A stretch of 64,000 nt of DNA, from NCBI RefSeq assembly GCF_014196425.1, contig NZ_JACIDR010000004.1:248001-312000 (forward strand), given 5' to 3'. The translations under genes and the position numbers were made by a program. Origin of the DNA: Hansschlegelia beijingensis. Lineage in GTDB: Bacteria > Pseudomonadota > Alphaproteobacteria > Rhizobiales > Methylopilaceae. Each line of letters opens with the position of its first letter. The first letter of the stretch is position 1. The notes under the pieces were generated by a model. That model was not told where the DNA came from. It did no database searches and saw only the letters and a list, made by a program, of their open reading frames with translations. Below, one piece after another: positions 29,028-37,409 of the stretch.

Positions 29028-29291
29028 ATGGCTGGAACAGTGACGGGTATCGAACGTGTGACGCCGAGGCCCGGAGACGCCGAAACGCCCGCATTAGCGG
29101 GGGATGGCAGGTTCAAGCTCGCCGATCCGTCTAATGGCAAAGAGAAGCATCACGCCAAACACATGGTCTATGCCCGAACTCTCGATGAGGTTGCGGATTT
29201 GCTTGCACGTGGGTTTTCCCTATGGATGACCAAGCCGGGCAAGCGACCGTCGCTGATCTCGCCCGAGAGCCTGCGCATCCTGCGGAAATAG
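29028..29291 (+). CDS. Small hypothetical protein in the R-M operon, 87 aa
   Basis: An 87-residue protein I do not recognise. Its second half (HMVYARTLDEVADLLARGFSLWM, then PSLISPESLRI) looks like a compact helical DNA- or protein-binding fold; the first 30 residues are rich in Gly, Pro and charged residues. It lies 70 bp after hsdS and 28 bp before the DUF3883 gene in the same direction. A small accessory or regulatory role in the restriction operon is possible but unproven. Confidence 0.55.
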   Translation: MAGTVTGIERVTPRPGDAETPALAGDGRFKLADPSNGKEKHHAKHMVYARTLDEVADLLARGFSLWMTKPGKRPSLISPESLRILRK

Positions 29292-29319
29292 TGGTGTTCA
29301 TGCCCGGCCAGCTCTAGCC

Positions 29320-30153
29320 ATGCCCGAAGACGTAGCCGGCAGCGACTGGACGGACGCGCAGGTCGATCTGATCGTCACCGACTACTTCGACATGCTGGCG
29401 CTGGAGCTTCGTGGCGAGCCTTTCGTCAAGGCGCAGCGCAACGCCGCGCTGCAGGGGCTCATCGGGCGCAGCCGCGGCTCCATCGAGTTCAAGCACCAGA
29501 ACATCAGCGCCGTGCTGCTGCGGCTCGGCATGCCCTGGATCCAGGGCTACAAGCCCATGGCGAACTTTCAGCGCGCGCTGGTCGACGGTGTCGAGCGCTT
29601 CCTCGCCGCCCGGCCGGCGCTGTTCGACAACCCGGTCGCCGCCGTCGCGTCGGCGGGGCTGGCCGAGCCGACAAGCCTGTTCTTCGAGGCGCCGCCAACG
29701 CCGGGCTTCGAGCCGACGCCTGCGCCGCTGGAGCGGATCGTGAAGAAATTCGATCCGGCCCTGCGGGACGCGCGCAACCGCGCGCTCGGGCGGCAGGGCG
29801 AGGAGCGCATCTTTTTCCACGAGCAGGCGACTTTGCGCGCCGCCGGGCGGGCCGATCTCGCGCGCGCCGTGCGCTGGGTCTCGTAGGAAGACGGCGACGG
29901 CGCCGGCTACGACATCCGTTCGTTTGACCTCGCCGGGCGCGAGCGGCTGATCGAGGTCAAGACAACGGTGGGGCAGAGCACGACGCCGTTCTTCCTGTCC
30001 GAGAACGAGCGCGCCTTCGCCGAGGAGCGGCCCGACGCGTTCCGCATCGCGCGGCTCTACGACTTCGCGCGCCAGCCCCGGGCCTTCGAGCTTACGCCGC
30101 CTCTGGAGAGTTGCGTGATGCTGCGGGCCGCGACGTGGCGGGCGGAGTTTTAG
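29320..30153 (+). pseudogene. DUF3883 domain protein with in-frame amber stop
   Basis: One continuous frame of 278 codons is interrupted only by TAG at 29884-29886 (RWVS-stop-EDGDGAGYDI). Before it are about 188 residues: an N-terminal region found with DUF3883 proteins (WTDAQVDLIVTDYFDML, LIGRSRGSIEFKHQNIS) and the start of the nuclease-like domain (RNRALGRQGEERIF). After it comes the PD-(D/E)xK-like core GYDIRSFD and LIEVKTTVG. A C-to-T change from CAG would produce the stop. Either the gene is dead, the two halves work separately, or the stop is read through. It sits between hsdS and hsdR. Confidence 0.82.
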
Positions 30154-30205
30154 CCGGCGTCACATGCAACTTGCGATATCGTGCTTCGCCGGTCAGCTTG
30201 TCTCT

Positions 30206-30305
30206 ACCGTCGTGCCCGCTTTCGCGGGCATCCACGACTTGGGGCGTAGGGCGCTACGATCTCAGAAAGTCGTGGATGCCCGGCTCCGCAGGGCATGACG
30301 GCGGT
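30206..30305. repeat. Rhizobiales-type palindromic repeat (inverted pair)
   Basis: Left arm 30206-30239 (begins ACCGTCGTGCCCGC, ends CATCCACGACT) and right arm 30268-30305 (begins AGTCGTGGATGCCCG, ends GGGCATGACGGCGGT) are inverted copies of the short GC-rich repeat scattered in many alphaproteobacterial genomes. Together they could fold into a long hairpin in the 183-bp gap before hsdR, perhaps ending transcription from hsdMS. Confidence 0.65.
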
Positions 30306-30336
30306 GGTTCCGTGTCAGACGACCTAGCTGGTCCGC

Positions 30337-33300
30337 ATGTCCAATTTCGCATTCCTCGCCACCGAGTTTCCCCATGTCCATCAGGCGGCGGTCGAGGCCG
30401 AGAAGCAGGCTTCGGCGTCGCCCACCGCGGCGGCGTTCTTCGCCGGCAAGGCGGTCGAGGTCGCGGTCAAATGGGCGTTCCGGAACGACCCCGGCCTGAC
30501 GCTGCCCTACCAGGACAACATTGCAGCGCTGCTGCACGAGCCGAGCTTCAAGCAGCTGGCAGGACCGGCGGTCTTTGCGAAAGCCAAATACATCAACACC
30601 CTGCGCAACCGCGCGGTGCACGAGGAGAAGACGATCTCGCCGGGCGACGCCGCGGGCGCCGTGAAGGAGCTGTTCCACGTCTGCTTCTGGTTCGCGCGCA
30701 CCTATGCGCGGAAAGCGCGGCCGGCCGATGAGCTCGCCTTCGATGCAGGCGCGCTCACCCGCAAGGACGACGTGGTCCGTCGCGCCTTCGCGCACATCCA
30801 GCAGCAGCAGAAAGACCTCGAGACCAAGGACGGAGAGCTCACCAGGCTGCTCGCGAGCAGGACAGAGCTCGACGAGGAGCTGACGCGGCTCCGTGCCGAG
30901 GTGGCGGCCGCCCGCAAGGCCAACGCCGCGGTTCCCGACGCCCACGACTACAAGGAAGCCGAAACCCGCGACCGCTTCATCGACCTGCTGCTGCGGGAGG
31001 CCGGCTGGATGCTCGACAGGCCGGAGGACGTCGAGTTCCGCGTCGAGCCGATGCCGAACGAAAAGGGCTCCGGCTTCGTCGACTACGTGCTGTGGGGGCT
31101 CGACGGCAAGCCGCTCGGGCTGGTCGAGGCCAAGGCGACCAAGCACAGCCCGGAAAAGGGCCGGCAGCAGGCCAAGCTCTACGCCGACGCGCTCGAGCAG
31201 AGATTCGGCCAGCGGCCGGTGATCTTCCTCTCCAACGGCTACGAGCACTGGATCTGGGACGACCTTCGTTATCCGCCCCGAGAGATCGGCGGCTTCTACA
31301 AGCGCGACGAACTGGAGCTTGCGGTCCAGCGGCGGACGAGCCGCAAGACGCTCGCCGAGACCAGGCTTAACCTCAAGATCGCGGGCCGCCCCTACCAGCA
31401 GCGCGCCATCCGGGCGATGGCGAAGAGCTTTGAGGAACATTCCGAGCGCAAGGGCCTGCTCGTCATGGCGACGGGCTCGGGCAAGACCCGCACGGCGATC
31501 TCGCTGGTCGACCTGCTGATGCGCGCCGGCTGGGTGAAGCGCGTGCTGTTCCTCGCCGACCGGACGGCGCTGGTGAAACAGGCCGTCAACGCCTTCAAGG
31601 CGCATCTGCCGGATTCCGCGCCCGTGAACCTCGTCACCGAAAGGACAGCCGAGGGGCGCGTGTTCGCCTCGACCTATCCGACGATGATGAACCTGATCGA
31701 CGGCAAGGCGCAGGGAAAGCGCGCCTTCGGCCCCGGCCATTTCGACCTGGTGGTGATCGACGAGGCGCATCGCTCCGTCTATCAGCGCTACCGCGCGATC
31801 TTCGAGTATTTCGACTCGTTCCTCGTCGGCCTGACCGCGACGCCGCGCGAGGACGTCGACCACGACACCTACGCGCTGTTCGACCTCGAGGACGGCGTGC
31901 CGACCGACGCCTATTCGCTCGACGAGGCGGTGCGCGACGGTCATCTCGTGCCGCCCGAGGCGATCTCGGTGCCGTTGAAGATCATCCGCTCCGGCCTTCG
32001 CTACGACGACCTCTCGCCGGAAGAGAAAGACCAGTGGGACATGCTGGAGTGGGGCGAGGACGAGATCCCCGACAGCGTCGAGGCGGCCGAGATCAACAAG
32101 CGGCTGTTCAACGAGGACACGGTCGACCAGGTGATCGCGCACTTCATGGAGAAGGGCGTCAAGGTCGAGGGCGGCGACCGGCTGGGCAAGACCATCGTGT
32201 TCGCCAAGAACCAGGCCCATGCCGAGTTCATCGAGCAGCGCTTCAACGCCGCCTATCCCGAGCACGCCGGCCATTTCGCGCGGGTCGTGACCTACAAGAC
32301 CGACTACGCGCAGAGCCTGATCGACGACTTCTCCGAGAAGACCAGGGCGCCGCATGTCGCGATCTCGGTCGACATGCTCGACACCGGCATCGACGTGCCG
32401 GAGGTGGTCAACCTCGTCTTCTTCAAGGCCGTGCGCTCCCGGACCAAGTTCTGGCAGATGATGGGGCGCGGCACGCGGCTCTGCCCGGACCTGTTCGGGC
32501 CCGGCGACGACAAGGCGTTCTTCCGGGTGTTCGACTATTGCCAGAACCTCGAGTTCTTCGGCGCGAACCCCGAGATGAAGGACCCCGGCGCGGCGAGATC
32601 CCTGTCCGAGCGGCTGTTCGCGGCCCGGCTCGATCTCGTGCGGGCGCTCGACGAGACGCGTGCGAAGGCCGACGGCATGGCGGAGCCGGGCGCACCCTAC
32701 GACGCCGGCGACGACGCGCCGCCGACCGAGGAGGAGGTCCGCGCCGACGCGGTCGAGCAACTGCGCGAGACCATCGCCGGCATGAACCTCGACAACTTCG
32801 TCGTGCGTCAGCGCCGACGCACGGTCGAGAAATATCTGGAGCCGGCCGCCTGGATCTCGATCGACGCCAAGGCGCGCGAGGAGCTTGTCGATCAGGTCGC
32901 GCCGCTGCCGACCGCCAAGCGGCACGGGACCGAAGAGGCGAAGCGCTTCGACCTGCTGATGTTCTCGCTGGAGCTCGCCCTGGGCTCGCGGCGGTTCGCG
33001 GCGCTGAAGGCGCAGCTTTTCGAGATCGCCTCCGCGCTCGAGGGGCAGACCGCGATCCCCGGAATAGCCGCGCAGGCGACGCTGATCGAGGAAATCCAGA
33101 CGGATCCCTGGTGGGAGGGCGTGACCGTCCCGTTGCTGGAGCTTGTCCGGCTGCGGCTGCGCGGCCTGATCCAGCACATCGAGAAGCAGAGGCGGAAGAT
33201 CGTCTACTCCGACTTCGCGGACGAGATTGGCGAGGGGGTCGAGCACGAGCTGCCCCAGGTCGGCGAGGTCGACTTCGTGCGCTTCAAGGCCAAGGCTCGG

Positions 33301-33741
33301 GCGTTCCTGAAGAAGCATGAGGACCACATCGCGCTGCACAAGCTGCGTCAGGGCAAGCCGCTGACCGCGACCGACTTGCGCGAGCTCGAGGCCATGCTGC
33401 TCGATGCAGGGATCGGCGACGCTGGCGCCATCGAGCGGGCTCGAGCGACGGCGTCAGGCTTCGGCGGCTTCGTCCGCTCCTTGGTTGGCCTCGACCGGCA
33501 GGCTGTTCAGCAGGCGTTCGCCGAGTTCATCGCGGATGGCGCGGCCTCGAGCGAGCAGATCGAATTCATCGGTCTCGTGGTCGATCACCTGACCGAGCGC
33601 GGCGCCATGGAGCCACGCCTGCTCTACGAGAGTCCGTTCACCGACGTCGCACCACAGGGGCCCGATCAGGTGTTCGACGGCCCGCGCATCGACCGGCTGT
33701 TCAGGGTGATCGAGGATCTGAACCAGAGCGCGGTGGCTTGA
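30337..33741 (+). CDS. hsdR: Type I restriction endonuclease subunit HsdR
   Basis: A 1134-residue restriction/translocation subunit. Residues 1-130 match DUF4145 (NRAVHEEK motif), followed by a coiled coil (~150-200), the HsdR_N nuclease domain with VDYVLWG, GLVEAKAT catalytic residues (~245-270), a superfamily 2 helicase with Walker A MATGSGKTRT (~375-384), DEAH in VVIDEAHRSVY (~470), GLTATPRE, the second RecA lobe with TGIDVPEVVNLVFF and QMMGRGTRL, and an EcoEI-type C-terminal domain. It cuts unmodified DNA after ATP-driven translocation. Intact, complete and close behind the REP-like inverted repeat. Confidence 0.96.
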   Translation: MSNFAFLATEFPHVHQAAVEAEKQASASPTAAAFFAGKAVEVAVKWAFRNDPGLTLPYQDNIAALLHEPSFKQLAGPAVFAKAKYINTLRNRAVHEEKTISPGDAAGAVKELFHVCFWFARTYARKARPADELAFDAGALTRKDDVVRRAFAHIQQQQKDLETKDGELTRLLASRTELDEELTRLRAEVAAARKANAAVPDAHDYKEAETRDRFIDLLLREAGWMLDRPEDVEFRVEPMPNEKGSGFVDYVLWGLDGKPLGLVEAKATKHSPEKGRQQAKLYADALEQRFGQRPVIFLSNGYEHWIWDDLRYPPREIGGFYKRDELELAVQRRTSRKTLAETRLNLKIAGRPYQQRAIRAMAKSFEEHSERKGLLVMATGSGKTRTAISLVDLLMRAGWVKRVLFLADRTALVKQAVNAFKAHLPDSAPVNLVTERTAEGRVFASTYPTMMNLIDGKAQGKRAFGPGHFDLVVIDEAHRSVYQRYRAIFEYFDSFLVGLTATPREDVDHDTYALFDLEDGVPTDAYSLDEAVRDGHLVPPEAISVPLKIIRSGLRYDDLSPEEKDQWDMLEWGEDEIPDSVEAAEINKRLFNEDTVDQVIAHFMEKGVKVEGGDRLGKTIVFAKNQAHAEFIEQRFNAAYPEHAGHFARVVTYKTDYAQSLIDDFSEKTRAPHVAISVDMLDTGIDVPEVVNLVFFKAVRSRTKFWQMMGRGTRLCPDLFGPGDDKAFFRVFDYCQNLEFFGANPEMKDPGAARSLSERLFAARLDLVRALDETRAKADGMAEPGAPYDAGDDAPPTEEEVRADAVEQLRETIAGMNLDNFVVRQRRRTVEKYLEPAAWISIDAKAREELVDQVAPLPTAKRHGTEEAKRFDLLMFSLELALGSRRFAALKAQLFEIASALEGQTAIPGIAAQATLIEEIQTDPWWEGVTVPLLELVRLRLRGLIQHIEKQRRKIVYSDFADEIGEGVEHELPQVGEVDFVRFKAKARAFLKKHEDHIALHKLRQGKPLTATDLRELEAMLLDAGIGDAGAIERARATASGFGGFVRSLVGLDRQAVQQAFAEFIADGAASSEQIEFIGLVVDHLTERGAMEPRLLYESPFTDVAPQGPDQVFDGPRIDRLFRVIEDLNQSAVA

Positions 33742-33779
33742 AATCGGTCAGATCCAAGGATGGCGCGCAGACGCGACGC

Positions 33780-34105
33780 AAAGAATGGCCGAACACCGAG
33801 AGCAGCGTGAGGGTCCGGTACACGATGGGGCGCCGGAGCAGGGCGTTCAGGCGCTGGTGCTCGCTCTTGGCGCTGCGCTTCAGCGGGGTGATCTCCTGCT
33901 GGTAGCGCTTGATGATCTGCGCGACAGTCGTCGAGGCAGCGACGCGCGCGTCTGGCAGCGTCCCACAACGGTCGACCTCAGCTTCAAGCTGGCGCGCCCA
34001 CTTCTCGGCGTCGGCTTTCGTGTCGAAGCTCTTGCCGCGCGGCGCGATGCCCTTGCGACGGACCTGCGCGACCCACCGCCCGCGATATTTCGTGATGTTC
34101 GCCAC
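33780..34105 (-). pseudogene. Integrase N-terminal remnant
   Basis: On the minus strand a GTG at 34105, with a strong GGGAGG 6 nt upstream, starts VANITKYRGRWVAQVRRKG, the typical opening of a tyrosine integrase arm-binding domain, followed by KSFDTKADAEKWARQLEAEVDR and the first part of the core-binding domain (TPLKRSAKSEHQRLNALLRR). Similarity stops at about residue 105 and no catalytic domain follows; the frame then runs on into the 3' end of hsdR on the other strand. A second integrase remnant besides the one at 24.4-25.6 kb. Confidence 0.75.
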
Positions 34106-34266
34106 GTCTCGCCTCCCGACGCGAACCAGGCGGCCCGCCCTCATGCGTCGGACGGGGGCGGCACGGGATGAAGGACAATCCCGGATGGTGGATAGGGTTC
34201 TGGCATGTGACGCGCAGCCTGATGATGCTTTATGAATGATCAGGTGCTCGAGATAGGGAGGAGGGT

Positions 34267-35226
34267 ATGGCCGCGCCCTCGCTGCAGCTTTCAAAGACAG
34301 TGCCGGAGCTCCTACGCGACAGACCTGAGCAGCGGTTGGACGCGCGCGAGCTTGCCCTTTTGGTCTTCGAGACCAATCCGGAGGCTTGTCACGCGAAGCG
34401 CGAAAAGAGCGCGTGGATGCAATCTCATGACGATCTTATCCAGCAGATCGTCCGGGAGATTGGAGCGCAGCGTCCAGTCATTCAGTCAAAGTTCCCACAG
34501 GTCCGCACGACCGAAGGCCGCCCGCGGCAGTTTTATTGGTCCGAGAAGACGCTCGAAGCAGAAGTTGAGGGTGCGGATCAAGTCCGAGCGAGCGCTCCTG
34601 TTATTGCGGTCATCAAGCCGGAATCGGTCGAAGAGGCGCTATCCGAGCACGACCTTTACCCGCTTCTGGGCGACTATCTTGCAACCGAGTTCTCTGTCGA
34701 TGCGATGCGCATCGATGAACGTAGGTCGAACAATCGACGCGGGCCAAATGGCAATCGTTGGCTCTACCCTGACGTAGTCGGCATTGAGGACTTAACGAAG
34801 GGCTGGCACGACGAACTTAGACAGTGTGTGAGCCAAACCGGCGACTCTCGGGCCCGTCTTTGGTCAGCCGAAGTGAAGCGGCTGATCAACCGCTCAAACG
34901 TTCGAGAGGCCTATTTTCAGGCAGTCTCCAACTCGTCGTGGTCGAACGCCGCCTATCTAGCCGCAGCGGAGATAGAGGGAACTGACACGATGCAAGAGCT
35001 GAGGATGCTCTATGCGTTACATGGCGTTGGCGTAATCCGACTGGACGACAAGAACCCGTCTGAAAGCCAAGTTTTGATCCCGGCGCGCGAGCGAGCCGCC
35101 GTCGACTGGACGACGTGCAACCGGCTCGTCCAGGAGAACGCCGATTTCAAAGAATTTATTCGGCGAGTTCGGCACTTCTATCAAACTGGCGACAGACAGA
35201 CTGGCTGGGCGTTGAGGAGCACATGA
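34267..35226 (+). CDS. COG2958/HrgA-like protein with HARE-HTH domain
   Basis: A 319-residue protein resembling the COG2958 (HrgA-like) family found beside restriction systems. The N-terminal ~80 residues look like a HARE-HTH DNA-binding fold (SKTVPELLRDRPEQRLDARELALLVFE, LIQQIVREIGAQRP). The C-terminal part has the highly conserved family blocks RSNNRRGPNGNRWLYPDVVG, LWSAEVKRLINRSNVREAYF, VSNSSWSNAAYLAAAEIEG and GVGVIRLDDKNPSESQ, which look like a nuclease-like core (Asp...E-V-K). GC is well below its neighbours. Biochemical role is not established; association with R-M loci suggests defence. Confidence 0.75.
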   Translation: MAAPSLQLSKTVPELLRDRPEQRLDARELALLVFETNPEACHAKREKSAWMQSHDDLIQQIVREIGAQRPVIQSKFPQVRTTEGRPRQFYWSEKTLEAEVEGADQVRASAPVIAVIKPESVEEALSEHDLYPLLGDYLATEFSVDAMRIDERRSNNRRGPNGNRWLYPDVVGIEDLTKGWHDELRQCVSQTGDSRARLWSAEVKRLINRSNVREAYFQAVSNSSWSNAAYLAAAEIEGTDTMQELRMLYALHGVGVIRLDDKNPSESQVLIPARERAAVDWTTCNRLVQENADFKEFIRRVRHFYQTGDRQTGWALRST

Positions 35227-35307
35227 GCTTGTTCGGACCTAGAAGCCGTCGGAAGTAGTATAGCTTTAGAGCATGCCGCCCGAAACCACGCTCTTGGCTG
35301 GCGCTTC

Positions 35308-35910
35308 TTGACCTGCCCCCGTCGTAACATTTCGGCCGCCAGAACTGCCTTGATAGCTACAAATCCCGGCGGCCATAAGCCGGAAGATCCGATCCTGTCG
35401 GTCGAGGACGGTAGTGCGTATGAAACAGAGCGGTGGGAGGAACAGCCCGCGGGCCAGGAAAGGCTACAGAGGCAGGTCCTACGTCTTTTTGAGATCATCG
35501 GCGAGCGACCATCGGACGTTCTAAGCGGCTACCTTGTGCCGTTCCGATCCAGATCGTGGGCCAAATTGCCGTTCCAAGCTGAGGCGCTTGCTTTCGCAAA
35601 ACCGATTTGGAAAGCCTTGCTCTCCGCCTCACCTGCAGTGACGATCATTTCTTTTGGGCATGAGTCCGCTGCGCACATCGTAGCCATCGATGGCGGCAAG
35701 CCAATCCAGTCGTTGGACGCCGGCTGGGGCCGAGTTGGCATCAATATTTTCGGTCTCCCGAGGGGACGCGCACTCATTTCGCTTCCGCACCTTTCTCGAT
35801 ACGGACTGTTTGTCCGACCTGACCCCGCGAACGAAGCCAAGTCCGCAATAGCCATGCAGAAGGCCATTTCGCTCGCTCGGAGGTGGCAGACAGGAGCCGG
35901 GAGTGGATGA
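35308..35910 (+). CDS. Uracil-DNA glycosylase-fold protein (putative)
   Basis: A 200-residue protein. The segment ATNPGGHKPEDPILSVEDGSA followed by a helix, WAKLPFQAEALAFAKPIWKALLSASP and then VTIISFGHESAAHIVAIDG resembles the UDG-like superfamily layout (phosphate/active loop, then the strand-His loop), but the catalytic motif is atypical, so enzyme activity is uncertain. The first start is a TTG at 35308 with no clear RBS. An ATG at 35273 (MPPETTLLAGAS) in another frame reads into a TGA next to this start, so a one-base frameshift at the N-terminus is possible. Low GC; neighbour of the COG2958 gene. Confidence 0.5.
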   Translation: MTCPRRNISAARTALIATNPGGHKPEDPILSVEDGSAYETERWEEQPAGQERLQRQVLRLFEIIGERPSDVLSGYLVPFRSRSWAKLPFQAEALAFAKPIWKALLSASPAVTIISFGHESAAHIVAIDGGKPIQSLDAGWGRVGINIFGLPRGRALISLPHLSRYGLFVRPDPANEAKSAIAMQKAISLARRWQTGAGSG

Positions 35911-36015
35911 AACGTGGACGCCGACGCGATCCACAGCGCCGATCACGCTCGGGGCGTTCACACTCCTCAAGGGCCTCAACGCCTCGGTGTTGTTGAACTT
36001 TCGACCCGGATGCCC

Positions 36016-36104
36016 TTCGGAGGGCCGCGCTCTATCCAGCTGAGCTACGGGTGCCTGAGCCGGCGCGGAACCTAGCTGAACCGGAGGCAGGGGGCAATCG
36101 GGGT
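36016..36104. repeat. Direct repeat (att-like), copy 2, partial tRNA-Arg
   Basis: 89 bp matching 25781-25869 at 85 positions. It carries the 5' half of tRNA-Arg(CCG) (acceptor 5' strand, D-arm, first half of anticodon arm on the minus strand) and its upstream flank. The 3' half is not present; the adjoining bases only vaguely resemble a T-arm. This is the right boundary of the island. Confidence 0.8.
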
Positions 36105-36364
36105 CTGCGGGCTTCTCTACAGCGCGGCCTTTCGTTCAGGCGTCCTCTCTGGGGCGTGTCGCTCGTACTCTGAGCCTCGTCTTCGGTGGAACGGACCTGC
36201 CTTGGAAAAGGAAGCGCTCTCGCGGCTTGGTCTTGAGCGGGCCCGGGGCGCCTTCGAAGCGACAGCGTTCGCTTCTCAGCCGACGGAGGCCGAACAGCGC
36301 CGCGGTGCGGCGAACCGTTCCTGGTCTCGGCCCTTCAGCAGGGGCTCCGAAGCCAGCCAAGCAA
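36105..36364. other. Gene-free stretch
   Basis: About 260 bp between the right island boundary and the terminator of the NYN gene. Reading frames cross it on both strands but none has a start with RBS or any family signal. I see nothing specific in it. Confidence 0.4.
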
Positions 36365-36390
36365 GGCCCTGCGCCGCGCGGCGCAGGGCC
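36365..36390 (-). terminator. Stem-loop after the NYN-domain gene
   Basis: GGCCCTGCGCCG and CGGCGCAGGGCC form a perfect 12-bp stem with a 2-nt centre, 12 nt past the stop at 36402 on the minus strand. No T-run follows. Probable terminator. Confidence 0.6.
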
Positions 36391-36401
36391 CGGGGGCCGT
36401 C

Positions 36402-37217
36402 TCACCTCAGCCTGATCGCGACCGCGCCGCTCTTGGCTGCTCGGTCCACCTCGAACAACCCGGTGGCCTCCACCAGGTCGCTCAACCTGGCGAAGCCATA
36501 GTTGCGCGAGTCGAACTCGGGAGATCGTTTCGCGATGTGGCTGCCCATGGCGCCGAGGCTGGCCCAGCCGGCGTCGTCGGCGACCGCCGCCAGCGCCGAG
36601 GTCAGCAGGGCGCGGGCGGCGGCGTCGATCGCCTCGCCGGAACGCTTGGGCGGCGCTTGCGTGGACGCGGGCTTCGCGGCGGGCTTCGGGGTCTTGGCCT
36701 TCTTGGGGGCCGCCGGGACGGTCGGCTCGGAAGCGGCCGGCTCGGCCGACTTCGGCAAGACGTCGAAGAAGATGAACTTGTCGCAGGCGGTGATGAACGG
36801 TCGCGGCGTCTTGCGCTCGCCGAAGCCATAGACCCGCAGGCCCTGTTCGCGCAGCCGCGACGCGAGCCTGGCGAAGTCGCTGTCGCTTGAGACGAGGCAG
36901 AATCCATCGAAGCGGCCCGTGTAGAGCAGATCCATGCCGTCGATGATCATCGCGCCGTCGGTGGCGTTCTTCCCGGTCGTGTAGGCGAACTGCTGCACGG
37001 GCTGGATCGAGTGCTCCAGCAGGCACGACTTCCAGCCGGCGAGGTTCGGTTTGGTCCAGTCGCCGTAGATCCGCCTCACGCTGGCGGCGCCGTATTTGGC
37101 GATCTCGGCGAGCAGACCCTCGACGATCTTTGGCGACGCGTTGTCGCCGTCGATCAGCAACGCGAGGGTCAGGGAGCGTTCGGGCCCATCCGGGCGGGGC
37201 GCAGGGCTCAGCGTCAT
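36402..37217 (-). CDS. NYN domain and OST-HTH (LOTUS) protein
   Basis: A 271-residue protein. Residues about 15-165 form a NYN (LabA/DUF88, PIN-like) ribonuclease domain with the acidic residues in ALLIDGDNAS, ATDGAMIIDGMDLL and LVSSDSDFARL. A Pro/Ala/Lys-rich linker (about 170-205) joins it to an OST-HTH/LOTUS domain (ALLTSALAAVADDAGWASLGAMGSHI, YGFARLSDLVEATGLFEV). The NYN fold suggests RNA cleavage and the LOTUS domain RNA binding. Its cellular target is unknown. It is divergent from the KaiC gene. Confidence 0.88.
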   Translation of the reverse strand: MTLSPAPRPDGPERSLTLALLIDGDNASPKIVEGLLAEIAKYGAASVRRIYGDWTKPNLAGWKSCLLEHSIQPVQQFAYTTGKNATDGAMIIDGMDLLYTGRFDGFCLVSSDSDFARLASRLREQGLRVYGFGERKTPRPFITACDKFIFFDVLPKSAEPAASEPTVPAAPKKAKTPKPAAKPASTQAPPKRSGEAIDAAARALLTSALAAVADDAGWASLGAMGSHIAKRSPEFDSRNYGFARLSDLVEATGLFEVDRAAKSGAVAIRLR

Positions 37218-37409
37218 TTCAGAACCCTGCGCCCGGCAGGGGAGGAGCGCAACGCCACGACGGGCCCGGAAGCTTCCTCGGCGGCCGCTCGACGCCCCGC
37301 AGGTCGCAAGACGCGTTTCTTCGGCACGCCCGCCCCCGCTTCACCGCTGCAAAAGCGCGCTATATCGGTCAACGCGCACATGCGCCTGCTGTGATTTGGG
37401 TCCATCGAC

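Noticed and set aside
30262-33339. Long antisense reading frame opposite hsdR
   Set aside because: Shadow of the hsdR codons; no RBS, no domain, and hsdR is complete with all motifs.
36004-36056. Second tRNA-Arg gene
   Set aside because: Only the 5' half is conserved; T-arm and 3' acceptor strand are missing, so it is a repeat remnant.
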